Part shown: piece after piece, positions 34,201-48,600 of the stretch
How positions within the stretch are numbered: the first letter of the stretch is position 1
How the letters are laid out: every line of letters begins with the position of its first letter
Assembly: GCA_933228675.1 (NCBI GenBank)
Contig: OW121741.1
Coordinates: 73,668,629 to 73,732,628, forward strand
From: Stomorhina lunata
Lineage: Eukaryota; Arthropoda; Insecta; Diptera; Rhiniidae
Direction: 5' to 3'
DNA: 64,000 bases
Notes under the pieces: model-generated
Database searches by the model: none
Told to the model about the DNA's origin: nothing
What the model saw: the letters and a program-made list of their open reading frames with translations, nothing else
Made by a program: the position numbers and the translations under genes

Positions 34201-37200
34201 AATGGAGTGCCGGATGTCAATAAAAATTCATTTCCTGCACGCCCATTTGGATTTTTTTCCAGAAAATCTTGGAAAACTCAGTGATGAGCAAGGTGAAAGA
34301 TTCCACCAAGAAATTTTAACTATTGAAAAACGCTACCAGGGGAAAAGCCCAATAAAAACGCTAGCAAATTACTGCTGGTCACTCAAACGTGAAACGAGTG
34401 ACAGTGTATATAGCCGTAAAAGACAAAAGAAGCATTTTTAGTTAACTTCTTAAGTCACTTTTTTCGAATTTCAAGGAGTGCCGGCCAGAAAAATGTGCAA
34501 TTTTTCGGTTTTTGCAAATTTTGACCTATAAGCTTAACTTTTTGACAAAATCTGAATGTTAATTTGTAATTTAGACCCAATTTGCTTTCCATCAACAAAT
34601 ATCATAAAATCAAATAGATGTCTTCAAGGACCCAAAATTTCTATGAAAATTTCCGATAACTCAAAAAATCCTTAGCCGATTTATACGCTACTACTTACGT
34701 ACGATAGAAAGATAATTGAGTCTACATTATGAATTAATATTTACACTTTCTTAAAATGTTTACTAAAAAAGTTAAATTTTGCAAGAACTAAAAAATTGTC
34801 CATATTTTTTTTTTCTTATAAACGCAATTTTCAACTTCATGGCCTCTGCGCCACGTGATAACGTAGTCCGATTTGGCTTAAATTTTGTTATTTGAAGTTT
34901 CTCACCGAATGCCATAATAATCCGACTGCCATTTCTCTACTTTCGAAAAAAGTTGAAAAAACACTCTAACGTAGTATTGTATAGAAAATTTTATAATATA
35001 CAAATAATACTGAATTCACCTTTTTTACTAAAATTGTTATATCTCTGTTAATATGTTTCCGATTTTAATTAAAGTACTCTTGTTTTACAAAATGGTAACC
35101 ATGATTTTTTTTTTGAAGTCAAAATATATTAGGTCTTCTGATAAATTTTACGAAAAAAAAGCTTCCGAAGTTGAAAAAATCGAAAAAAAATAAAATTTTA
35201 ACTTCAGCGGAAAATATTTTTGTGATAAATTGGTCATGTTAAAAAAAGGTCTTTACGAAGTGAAAGCCTATTTTGTTTTCTGTCGAAACACATTTTAAAA
35301 TTTAAAATCGATGTAAAAATGACTCAGTTAAGCCTTCTTTTCTCCGCTAAGTCCAAAAAAATCGTTTTTTATCGATAACTTTCGATTTTGAGGGTATATC
35401 GAAAATTTTAAAAATGGTAAAATGATCTTCTAACCGAGTTCTACTGGTTGAGCTTGGTTTCGTTCCGAGTGTATTTTCACTGTATCAGAGTGTAATTAGT
35501 ATGAATATTGAAAAAACTATGTGACACTTAGCAGTGTGGAATGCTGCTGTACCACATTTATTTGAAATCGGTCCACATTTGGCCATAGCTCCCATACAAA
35601 CTCTTTTGTCAAAACGCTTGTAAATCTGAAGATATGACTGTAATCAATTTTCTAAATTTCGAGATAATCGGTCCACATTTGACCCTAGCTCTTATGTAAA
35701 TCCAAATGACAAAAACAGCTTAAATATATATATAAGTCTTGAGAAAATATTTGTATGATGACAAAATTTAGCAAATATTTGCCTTAATACACTAAAAAAA
35801 CACTTTTGACCTTAGTGGTGAAGGGTGTCGTATGGTCGGGCTTGACCGACTATAGCACTTTCTAACTTGTTTTTAAAAGTGAGTAACACAATTTTTTATG
35901 TTTCGAGATATTTAAGGGCTTGCATTTGGCCTCTTTTAAAAAATATTGGCAAACATTAATAAATTGGAGTAATGGTTTTAACAGAATTTTATTATGAAAT
36001 AATAATCAATGAAAATATTGAAATAACAAAGAACTTGTTTATATTGAAATGGTCCAGTCCATGATCAAATTTTCAAAACATCAGATTCAATTTAGCAAGG
36101 CTAAGATGGAAATACAACGCACAGTGGTGAAATGGAGTATTTAATAAGTTTTCTAAACTAATACCCCACTTTTGGAATTAGGGTGATGTAGGGGATGTTG
36201 GATTACAAGCAACGGTTCTGATTGGCCTTAACTTGGTAAGCCCAGGCTTATCTTGGTTAATAATTGTGAACACTGACCTCTTCGTGGTATCACCCAAGCA
36301 ACTACATGTTAACACGGATGTAGTGAGCTAACATTTGCCTCGAGTTTTTCCGTAAGAACTATTAAAATATGGGTTAGAACGTCGGGCTAGAATATGCACA
36401 CAACATCGAAGCGCATAGAATTCTTAACCCTTTCACGGACAACCCTTTTCATGAAGGGTTTCCGGTGGGCATTTTTCTATATCTGCTTCATTTTTAGAGA
36501 TAGAAAAATTCTGAACCTGACGTCTATGTACGTCAGCCGGGTATATAATTTTAATACAAACTTGACGTCTATGCACGTCATGCGTTTCCTGGAAACTATT
36601 TTTGTTTATTATCAGCAGAAAAACATTTGACATGATTTCATGGCTGCAACTTTGTTTATATACATACATTATAATATAATAAATGTATAGATTGCATATT
36701 ATGCAAAAGCAATGTTTCAGGCACAGATCCTGATTTATTGTAAAAAAGTTCTATATTAAACATTTTAGGAACAAATATTTACATGTATGAACGTCATGTC
36801 CCACCAGAAACCATTGTTATGACGGATATACACGTCAGTGTCCGCAAAAGGGTTAAATATGCTTGGCCTTTGACATTAATATAGGCCATTTAAGTAAGTT
36901 TTTGGAATTCAGTTAGTCAAGACAAAATTTCAATTCTCTCAAATGTATTGAGTTCTATAACTGCCTTCAATCAATTTTCGCTGTATTTAATAGATACATA
37001 TATGATCTAAATAATGGTATGGAGAGAATATATCTATATCTTACTAAGAATGACATTATCTCAGTTTTTTGCAAAGTGGACTTATTACACTTTCAAAAAT
37101 ATATATTCTTTCTAAGTGCGTTTAAAACGTTTAAAAGTTATTTTTTTTTTTTTTGGAAATAGCGACGCGAATCAAAGAAACCACCAATAGTTCCCATTAC

Positions 37201-40200
37201 AACTATTATCTTTAACTTCGATGTCCTAAAAAATTGCAATAAATTGTAAACATTCATACATTCATTGTTGAAAATTTTAAAATTTCATAAACATTTTATT
37301 TTTTCAAAGTCAAAACAGAAGTTCAAAAATAAAGATATTTAAAATTTTCATCATGAGGGATATTTATATTTCAAATATAAATCCATCTTTTTTTATTTTT
37401 CGATCGAAATGAAAATAAATTTTCATCGGCAATGATATTTATACTTGATGGATTTAAAAAATAAAACGATCTCCGGTCTCTGATTCTTTGAATAACATGA
37501 TGTTTATCAATATTCAATCAATTTCAAATCATGAACATTGGTTACATTTGAAACAAACATAGTAGCGTTATTAACCGATACAAGAGTTTATCCTAGGATT
37601 TATTTGGAGGTCTCCCGAAAATCTCCACAATAAAATGCATTTATATGAATTAACTGGTTTAAAAAGAAACATCATTTATACTCATATTAAGATAAATACC
37701 CCTAGGGACAACTGTGGACCAATTTTATTTATCGATTTAAAGAGGACTTATCTGCGAAAAAAAAGCATTAACAGTAATAGTTTTTGTAATTTTTTAAGTA
37801 TTTAGGTGACTTTTGATAGCTGGTCGGAATTATATGAGAGGTAGAAAACGGCATCAGAAAGTTATCGATTATTAGTAGAAACTTACGGTCATGCACCAAC
37901 TCAAAAAGTTGTAAAAATTGGTGACTTCGACACAGTAAAGAAGCAGAGGCCTGATCTGCCGAAAAAGTTTGAGTTGGAAGTATTACTAAAAAAAAGATTT
38001 TTGTCAAAGACAAGAAGAACTTGCATTATTATTGGGAGTCACAAAACAAGCCACATGTTACAAGACTGGTCAAAAACTATTTGAAAAACAGTGGATGGAA
38101 CCTTTTTGCTCATCCGTCATTTATTTCGATCGACGCAGAATCCCTTATTGAATAAGCTTTGCATCAGAAATTGGCTTAATTTACTCTTTACCTCAAAACC
38201 GCAACAGTTCTTTTGGAGCGATATGCTACCAAAGAGATTAGGAAAAAGTTGCGGATAACGATAGACAATTCTTAAATAATGTATCAACTCATGTTTAATA
38301 AATAATAATATAATTAAAATAATTGAATTGTTCGAGCAAAAAATCGACTTGTATAAATTTGTGATTGTAAAGGCCAAAATCTCCATTCCAGAAAGAGAGT
38401 CCGGATGGTTAACGATTAATGTGATTCTAAGTGACTATTTTGCAAGCAGGTATCACTTTACTAATTTTACTGGTCCTTCTTACAAAAACATCTTTCTTAA
38501 AGTCTCTAAATCAGATGCTTAGATTTCACATTTATAAGTTTTGAATAAATGAGTAAAATTTCGTGAAATTCTATACACATTGATCGTAGCTTACATATGT
38601 ATAAACTCATTATCAGAGAAGGCTTAAATATAAATTAGTATCGCGAAAATAAAAGCATGCTGACAAAATTTGTCTCATATATTGATATTTCTAAGTGATA
38701 TCAGATTTTACTATTTGTTAATAATTTGTCTATATATGGCCTCATTGGTCGAGCTTTCATACTTGTTTTGGTTAGTTTTCTTTTCGATTATTAGCACTGT
38801 CTTATTTACGAGAAAACCCAAAAAATCTTCTGAACTTTAACGTTTTAAATTATTTTTAAGCAAATATAATCTAGCGAAATAATAATCTCTATACACCCAC
38901 AATTAGAAGCTTTCTCCTCTTTCATAAAGTTAATGGACATTTTTAGTCTATACCTGTTCTATAACTAAAATGCTATCATAATAATTATAAAATAATAAAT
39001 AGTCCTCAAGAAATACTAATGGCATAGAAATTTTACTGTTCCTTATTTAAAGATATCTAATCTAAAGATTATAATCGAATTTAAATTAAAAATAATAATA
39101 ACCACTTGATTGTTATTTCCTATTTCCTGAGTACGCTTAGTTGCAAGAGATAAAAAAGTCATTTTGTGTACTATGAATTGTCAATGATTCATCGGAAGAA
39201 TAAAAATTTAAACTGTATGTCTTCATTTTGTCTTATTGGTTTTTTAAATTTTTGGAAAATTTTCAGTAAATTAATGAAAATGAAATCCAAACTTACCATA
39301 CCAACTGCTGCAGCAGTTGGGCCACCGGGACGTGCAACATGGGCAGCGACAGCTGCATCAACGGCTGCCTGGGCCTGCATGCGTTGTATCATAACAGCAC
39401 GATTGAGATCTTGTAGTTGTTTTTGTTGTTGCTGTTGTTGAGCGGCAACCGCTTGAACAACTTGAGCTTGGGCATGAGCAACTTGGGCAGCTTGAACTTG
39501 TGCATGAACTTGAGCCTGTGCCTGTGCTTGTGCTTGCGCCTGGGCTTGGGCCTGTGCATGAGCCTGAGCATGCGCTTGAGCCTGAGCTTGGGCTTGAACC
39601 TGGGCTTGGGCCTGTGCCACAGCAACCATAGTAGCAGCCTTTTTTTTATTTTGATTTTGTTTTTTTAAGTTTGTTATTTTAGGAAACACACACACATACG
39701 CACGTACCCCATACAATGTAAGGGAGCATGGGGAAATTTTGAAAGTGAATGATGAGAAACAAAAAGAAAAAAAACAGGAAAAGAGAAAAGAAGAAAGTAC
39801 AGAAATTATTAAAATTGTTTCTTGTTGTTGTTTTAGATGATTCTAATTTCTATTCATATCTAGTAAATGGTAAAGATTTGCTAATTAATTTATTAACATG
39901 AAACCAAAAACTATAGAATTTATTTTAAAGCAAATATATATATCTTTGATGTCTCTATGGTGGGTATTTTTTATGTTAATCATTTTAAAATCTTTACCAG
40001 GGCGTTCGTTTTTCAAATGGTTCTATTTTAAAATCTTATATTACGAAAAAGAAACATGAATTTGTTTTAGTTTTTCATTATGAGTTTAAGTTTATTGTTT
40101 TTACTTTCTTTTCATTTTATGTTGTTTTAAATTTAAATTTAAACTTCAAAGTTTTTATTTAGCACAATAAAAAAATTTTAATTTTGCCTTTTTCGTAAAA

Positions 40201-43200
40201 TATAAAAAATACACACACATATTTTTTAAGTTACTTCTTTTTTTTTTTGTTACTTTATGTATATAAAAAATCGTTTAAATTTATAGTTTTAAGAAACATA
40301 TTAAAAAATATTGATATAAAAAAATGAGGGTATTTAATTAACTTTTTGTTTTAAGTAATTTTAATGTCGGCAAAAACTTTTCAAAACTATTAACAATTTG
40401 GAAACTAGAAAATATTAATTACGTATAAAAAATGCATATGAAACAAAACTTATTAATATAGTGAGTCCATGTTGCTTTTGTTAGACCATTTTAGGCCTTG
40501 AAAAATATCTACTAGTAAGGAACTCAAAGTAGATTTTATAAAATTTTCAAGTTTTTAAAAAAATGTGTAATTTCTCAATAAATGCAAAATCTCAATTCTA
40601 TTAACGCACCATGAGTTGTCAAAATTTAATATTCAATTAATGAATATATTATTTACAATCTTTAATATTTCATACTTTATCTGCCTATAAGTACATACAT
40701 ATTTTTATTTTTAGCATGTCAGAGAAGAATAAACATCATGTCAGATATCTTTGCTATCTAGTTAAGTAATCTCAAGTGATATCTCCACGTTTAAGTGATA
40801 AACGTTTCAATTTGGATAATTTCAAATTTATTCAAGAACAAATAAAAATTGAGCTATTTTCTAAATAAAAAAAGAAATTTACAGGCACAAATTCCGTTTG
40901 GAATTGAAACCATTCCGTAAATTCCGATCCAAATGGTTTCAGGTTTTATAGATTCCGAAAAATTTTAAAACACGATTTTTTTCAATTGAAATCAGAAACT
41001 CTATCTTTCTTTTAACAAATTACACTGATTAATTAATGAAATTGTTCAATTATTAAATAAACAAAGAAAAACATACAAATTAAATTCCACTTTTAAAATA
41101 GAAAATGGTTTCATTCCGAAAAAAAATCATTTTACTTTTTCTGTAGAACCAAAATACGGAATTCATTCCACTTCCGTGCAGAATTGAGTTTTGTGACATG
41201 GCTGTAGAAGGTTTAAAAGTATTTTTTTTTTTTAAATAAAAGGCAAAATGTTTCTGTGGTCATTTAAAGACAAAATCACTCCCATGGATTTTTTTCTATT
41301 ACTACACAAAGGTTGGAAGTCATTTTTACTATATATTTTCATTAATATTTAGAAGCATCATGTATTCTATTCATTAAATTTAATTCGTTTTGAAACTGTA
41401 GAACTATCCTTATATAAATTGAATGTTTGTCAATTGAAGATGCTTCTTTTTAAATATTGACATTTAAAATCAAAAACCTATAAAAAAAAACTATTTCCCT
41501 TAATTTCTGTCCATCTGCCTGATTTTCCATTTGTCATTCATTTTGAGCATTTTTGCCGATGCGAATGTTAAATTTTTTAACTTGATTTTGAAAAATTATT
41601 TTTTCTGTTTTATGCCGTTAAATCTTTACAGTTTGTTTCTGGTTCTTAGTAAGTTTTTTTTATTGACTATAGTTTTTATATCTATAATAAGAACTCACTT
41701 CCTGTGCCTTCGTTATGGCCGCTGCGGTAGCAGCAGCTGATGCGGCATGCGACGACGTCGTGGAAGACGTTGATGCTGTGGTTGCGGCTGACGTGTAACT
41801 GCTAGTGCCATGACTGCTGGTATTGGGCGTTGAGGTAGAGGAAGACCTCGTTGTGGAGACGCCACCACTTGCACTTAATCTACTTTGAATTTTACGGGCC
41901 TTTAATTCTTCTAAACTCATATCTTCTGGAGGATGCATGATTTTCGATGTAACACCACTAGCATTCGTTACCACTTGACCCTTATTTGCATTCGTGTTAG
42001 CATCTGAAGAGGTTGTAGTTGATGCAGTTGCTGCTCCCGACGTTGAAGTAGGTGCCGTTGCATTTGGATTATTTGTTGTAGGTGGTGCGCTAATGGTAGC
42101 ATTACTAGAAAAGTTATTAAATTTATTTAATATAAAGTTCTAAAATTATGTTAAATAATGTAAACATTTTACCTGTAAGCAGGAAATGTTGGTTTCTGCT
42201 GAGCAGCCGCATGGGCTGAAGCTGCCACGTGAGCAGCAGCAGCCGCCGCCGCCGAGGTAGTTGCCATTGCTGCAGGAAAGAGTGGTCGTGGAGGCATCAT
42301 ATGCGGTGGCATCATGTGTATACCACCAGGCCCCATAAATGGGGGCATAGCCATATGTGGCATCATGCCATATTGAGCATACTGTCCCATCATATGAGGA
42401 GGCATCATGTTAGGTGGCATCATCATTGGAGGTGGTGGAGCCGTTAGTGGTACTAAAATAATGGAAATATATATATTTACAATTACAATTTTGAAAATGA
42501 GAAAAAATTAACTTTGTGTTTTGGTACTTTTTCTTCTTAGGGCCTAAAAAAGTAGTAAATCGGTAACATATCTCCATAAGCAAAAGTGATATTAACAAAA
42601 ATTAAATCAGCTATGAAAATAAATGAACACTTATTTACTTATTTTTGTGAAAGGGGCCCATGAAATGACTACATTTAAATCAATAAAAGCTAAAGAGTGC
42701 CTTGAGACACTTATTAACCTTTTCCCACCTACCAATTAAACCATAAATTGTACTAACTAGCAAAACATTTTTTTGAAATTATTGGGCATTATTTTAGAAA
42801 CTGACATTAGAGAGTTAAGGGTGAGTGTATTACACATTATTGAAAACAAGTGTTATTAAGATTGTTGCGCAAATAAATAAATTTGTTTATTGAAATCGCT
42901 TGACCCATCGTTGAATATTTAAAAATTCCAGATGTTTAAATATTTGGAGAGAAAAATTTTCTTCTTTTGTAACGAAAAAAAATGTTGGGTTTAATCCAAT
43001 GCTGGACAAAGTCTCTCTGATTATGTATTTTGCTAACATTGGTTTAATCTAAGTGTTATAAAAACTAAATAAAGAGAGTAGCGAAAGTCTAATTTAATTC
43101 GACAAATGTCTTACCGATTAAACTTAATTTGTCACCATAATTCAGCACCAACTCATTATGACATCGATAAGAACTCAACATCACTTATAGATTATTTCTT

Positions 43201-45653
43201 AATCAGTTTATCACTTAAAGTTTCGACTTCCGGTCAGATGCAGTGCCCAGGTGTTTCTCACCACTCGATGATTTTTATAGCGTTAAATATTCCAACTTTT
43301 TCATCCCAGCAATATGTTTCTTACTTGGATTATAACGCCGTTAATGCGGAATCTTTAGAAGAAATGTATCGTTCATTAAATTTTAGCAGAATGTACTCAA
43401 CGTCTAATGTAAATACACAATTAGACGTGTTTATGAATAATATACTTGCATTACACTCTTTAGTTCCAATTATAAGGCGTAAGATTAAAACTAAAACCGA
43501 TTGCTGGTTTAATGCACCGGAGATTGAATACCACATATCTATGCGGGACTTAACGTATAATTATTATCTTAATAATAAAAATTCAGATAACTGGTTTATT
43601 TATTGCGAACATAGAAACCGTGCCAAAAGCGTAATTAGAGCAGCTAAAAGGAGAGCCCACTCAAGTATTTTTAAAGATCTCAAACCAAAGCAAATATGGA
43701 GTTATTTAAGAGAAAACGGTTGTTTAGATACAGAGGACCGTTGTATCTCTGCTAACGTTGATGAAGTCAACAATTACTTTATTTCGTGTCAGACAGATAC
43801 TATTTCAACCCATTCAAATATCATTGTAGGAGCACACGAAGGAGGTTTTTCATTTCGATGCGTAAATCTAAATGAGTTATATGCCGCACTAAAGAAAATA
43901 AAATCAAATGCTGCAGGCCATGATTGTTTGCCGTTAAAATTTATTAAATTAATTTTTCCTTTAATATCATCCCATTTTTTACATTTGGTTAATACTATTA
44001 TTACTACATCTACTTTTCCTGATTACTGGAAAAAAGGTAGAGTCGTTCCGATTAAAAAGCAAGGTATTTCAGATTCATTTGATAATTTACGTCCGATAAC
44101 TGTCCTACCAATTTTTTCAAAAGTTGTTGAGCATATTGTTAAAGACCAAATGAACATTTACCTTGATGGAAACTCTCTAATTCATAGCTCACAATCGGGT
44201 TTTAGATGTGGGTATAGTACAACAGCACTTCTTATAGGTATGACTGATTCCGTCAGAAAATTCTTAGATAGTGGTAAAAATGTAGTTCTTCTTTCCATAG
44301 ACCTTTCAAAGGCTTTTGATACAGTTATTCACTCAAGATTAAGTGATAAATTATTAACTCAATTTGGGTTTTCGTCTCATGCCTGTGAGCTCATAGGTTC
44401 GTACCTTAGAGGTAGAAGTCAATTTGTCTCCATCGGAGATTCTTTTTCTTCCGATTTACCAATAACTAGTGGAGTTCCGCAGGGTTCCGTAATTGGTCCT
44501 CTGCTATTTATGATATACATGAATGACCTTTTTAATGTTTTAAATGATCTCTCTTGCCATCCATATGTTTATGCTGACGATGTTCAGCTTCTTTGCTATG
44601 CTGATAGAAGATTTTTTGATGTTTTGGAAGCTGGCATTAATTTTGTCCTTAGTGAAATATTATTTTGGGCATCAGCTAATGGATTTTGTATAAATCCTAA
44701 AAAAACAAGCATGCTAGCTTTTGGCTTTGATCCCCAAAACATGGTTATTACCCTTGATGGTAATACAGTAGATTTCGTTTATAAAATGAAATGTCTTGGA
44801 GTTTTTGTTGACAATCGCTTAAATTTTTCATCGCATATCGATTTTATTTGCTCTAAAGTTTCATTTTTATTAAAAAGACTGTATTCCCTGCATTTATGTC
44901 TTCCTTTGCGTATAAAAATACATATTGCTAGGGCTTTGTTAATGCCTCATATTCTTTACGGTGTGGAGGTATTTACTGGTACTAATAATAATGAGCTTAA
45001 AAGATTGACTAAAATTTTCAACAGAGTAGTAAGATTTGTTTACAGTTTAAGACTACGTCCACATATCACTCCTTATGTAACACAATTCTTAGGCTTTTCT
45101 TTTCAAAACTATATCAGCATACGAATTTTACTATTTTTTTATAAAACTTTTGTAAATGGGTTCCCGGAATTTATTGTTAGTAATTTTAGTTTTAGTCATT
45201 GTAACAGAAACCCACAATTAGTTTATCCCAGATTTTATTCGAATGTTTTTAACAATTCATTTCAGATAAGAATGTCAAGGATGTGGAATGATCTCCCTAG
45301 AGATTTGAAATTATTTGCATTTTCACCTCTACTTTTTAGGAGAAAACTTGAAAAATATGCCATTGACCATGACCTTCAGTTATTGCACTTCTAATTATTT
45401 TTCTTTCTACTTTTATTGCTGCTACAAAGGGATGCTATTTTTCTATTTTTTTAAAATCAAAATCATTAAATATAATTTTTTATTTACTCTTATATATTAT
45501 TTATTTTTTTTTACACTTATATTTATTTATTTTTATATAGATTTAACACAAAAAAAAAGTTATTTCATTGTGATATTTAAATATCTATTGTTAAAGTAGC
45601 TTTTAATAACTATATATGGCCTAAAAGGCTCAGTTAATTTAATTGAAGAGCTA

Positions 45654-45691
<38 letters not shown>

Positions 45692-48600
45692 AAAAACCCA
45701 GGTACCCTCTCGTTCACTACTCGACATTACAAATCCTTTGATTAGGATTATTACTACTTTTGTATTTTAATATAAAATAACAAAACCGACTTGTTTTCCT
45801 GATTCCAAAAGTAGTGCGGCATGACCCAATAATCCAATAGCAACGCAAAGTTTAAAGGCTATTTAAGAAATAAAAATTATGACAGCAAAACTATCCCTGA
45901 TCCTATTCTGAATTTTAACCACACTTGCCAACAAAATGTAGGTCTTACTAAGTTCGAAGAATCTAATTGGGGTTTTTCGGAAGATACACTATTTGTATGA
46001 AGAACTACGTTTCACCTTCTTTTCATTTAGTTTTAATAGGAAAGTTTGTATGAGATCTATCTTTGATCAAATTAGAAACGATTTCAACAAAATTTGGTAC
46101 AGTGATTTCTGTTCTTTTAAGAAACATTCGTTAAAATTTCATAAAAATTTACTAACATTTGAGGCCAATATCTCAATTCCGGAAAGCCAGACCTATCTTA
46201 TTCTACACCCTTTAAAGTACCAGAATCCACTCTTAAGTCCAAACCCGTTTTTTGACACACTATGTCCCTTTTTCCGGAGAAGATCACATATATAAAAATT
46301 AATGTTTATCTGTAAGTCCTTTATAGAATAGGAAACTATGCATTTGATGATGTTATGATTTTAAGAAGGTTTCCAAATTCGTTTGACCAATTTCCGACAC
46401 GTAGCGCCACTGAAAATTACTCAAAATGAATTAAATCGTAAGCTGTGTTCTAAGTTGGTGCGATAGATGAAGCCACTGAAAATTTTTTAAAATGAGTTGA
46501 TTCATAAACTATACATATGCAATTGATTATGTAATGAACTTAAGCAAAGTTGTTTTATAAGTTGGTGCGACTAATTTTTGTCAGTTAACGCCACTGACAA
46601 TTAATTAAAATAAATTGAATCGTAAACTATGCATTTAATGATGTGTTGACCGGACAAAATCAATAAAATGATTCAAAATTAATTGGATATTTGATTCACG
46701 CCTTTCCTTCAAACTTATTTTTGTTGGTGGAGCAGCAACGCGCGCATGGTACAGTCAGTTATCTTATAAATTGCGACCTGTACATTAAAAAATAGTTTAT
46801 ATGGAAGACCAGACAGCCGTCTAGATGAACGGACGGTCATCGTTGAATCACCTCAGGAAGTGATTCTAAGTCGGTTGGTATACTTACAGGTCGTTTCTAT
46901 GTGTACATCAGCACAAACTTATTATACACTTTCCGTCTATGGAGGTGACGTTTAAGGCTATGCTTTTATTAGCTATGAAGATATACGATAAAATTTATTA
47001 TGATAAGGATAATGGTGCTCCAAACCATTTTGTTATTATTCAAAATTAGGTAACTTAAAAATACATACAACCCGCTATTGTTAGTGAAAAAAATTTGAAT
47101 TGCAAAGATATTACTATAAAAAATAAAATAAATAAGTTTTGCAACTAAATCGCGCTTTTTACACTTTTTACCCATAAACTAAAAAAGTACAAAGCACATG
47201 TTTGACATTTTTAATGTAATCGACAGCCATGCTACTTTTGTTTCTGATTTTATTAGTTTAATAGAGGCAAATAAGTTTAGATTTGTACGAGGACAATTTC
47301 TATTGGCGAAATTTATATAATTACTTTTCTGAAACAGAGATTTTGACATTTGCAGCGATAAACTTAATTGTATAGTATATTTAAATGACCTTTGTATCGG
47401 TGTACTTAGACATTACAAACCCAATAATACTACTGATCTATTTTGACCCTTTTAAATGTAGACAAAAAAGTAAAGAAGTGTAAAGCAAAATGTTATACAT
47501 TTCAGCATGTAATCTGCTACCAAAAAACTTACGTATCTGACTTTGGAGCATGGGACAATGACAGCTTATCTATACATATCACTATATCTAACTCTAGTGA
47601 GTCAGCATGACATTGCATCTTCTTAGAAAAAAAAATTGTTTTTCTATGTCCAATTATTGCCATTTGTCTCAAGTAACTTTAAAGACGTTTATATTGCTCC
47701 AGGTCTTCGTGGTCTCCTTATAATCCAGAAAAAGGTTACAGGGTAGCTTTATATCTACCATATCGCTCAGGTTTTTCACTGAACCCTGTTTTGCTACTTC
47801 ATCGACATTTTCATTGCCGAACTCAGTAGTGTCTATCCCTAAATACGACAGAAAGATCCATTCGAGCTTCATTTACATTTCTTAACTAACTTTGAGGCCC
47901 TATGCTCCACTGGGAGTCAAGAAAAACAGAAGAAAAAGAAGAAGAACTAACTTAGATGTGATGTTGAAGCCATTCGTTACTATTCTATCTTTACTCTCTA
48001 CTCTTTTTATTAAATCTTTCCTTAACTCTTAGTCTCCTTTTGCTTTCTCCCCATGGGTGTCCGAGTGAAGGTGTTGTTTTGACACCGACTTTTAAACCTA
48101 ACCTAACCTGGATGTGATGTTATGTAAAGCCTTAAGTGCTGTTGTGTCTGTCGAAATAGAAAGTCATCTCATTATGCCCTGCTTAACTGAGTTGCCTTCA
48201 ATACGACAAAAACATCAGCTTCAAAGATGCAGACCTACCGATATTTTGTTGAAGAAAGTCCAGACCAGAACCGGTGCTAATCTTTAATCCGTCCTTGAAA
48301 ATCCCACTTGATTCCGTCAGGGATTACATCTTCCAATTCCGAACTAAAAATTATCTCCTTGTCTAACGCATGGTTTAAAAAGATCCGCCCTAACTCATAT
48401 TTTTATTGAATTTCATATACATATCTGTTTTCATTTTACAATGATTCCTTATTAAAAAAGCAATGGCATTTTGGAAACAACAATATTACGTTAGTTTGCT
48501 GACTTCGAACATGGTCGTAGGGACACCAATGATATTGTTAAAATCCTCAAAATTGTTTTTTATGATCGAAATGTGAAGTTACCTAATATCGTAAAGATAT

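Larger units (their letters stand above)
30310..35505 (+). mobile_element. Candidate DNA transposon of unknown class carrying a spliced ORF
   Basis: Inverted subterminal blocks surround the ORF at 33348-34441. The left block near 30384-30450 contains TTTCGATATACCCTCAAAAT and CGAAAGTTAT; the right block near 35375-35420 contains the same strings inverted. ACACACTGATACA at about 30310 is mirrored by TGTATCAGAGTGT at about 35490. The distance is about 5.2 kb, of which 2.5 kb is a separate nested element (30838-33345). No clean target duplication was found, so the exact termini are open. Confidence 0.45.

Noticed and set aside
39389..39716. Other long frames overlapping BuGZ exon 5 on both strands
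   Set aside because: They are frame shadows of the Gln-Ala repeat; the exon frame is fixed by the splice phases on both sides.
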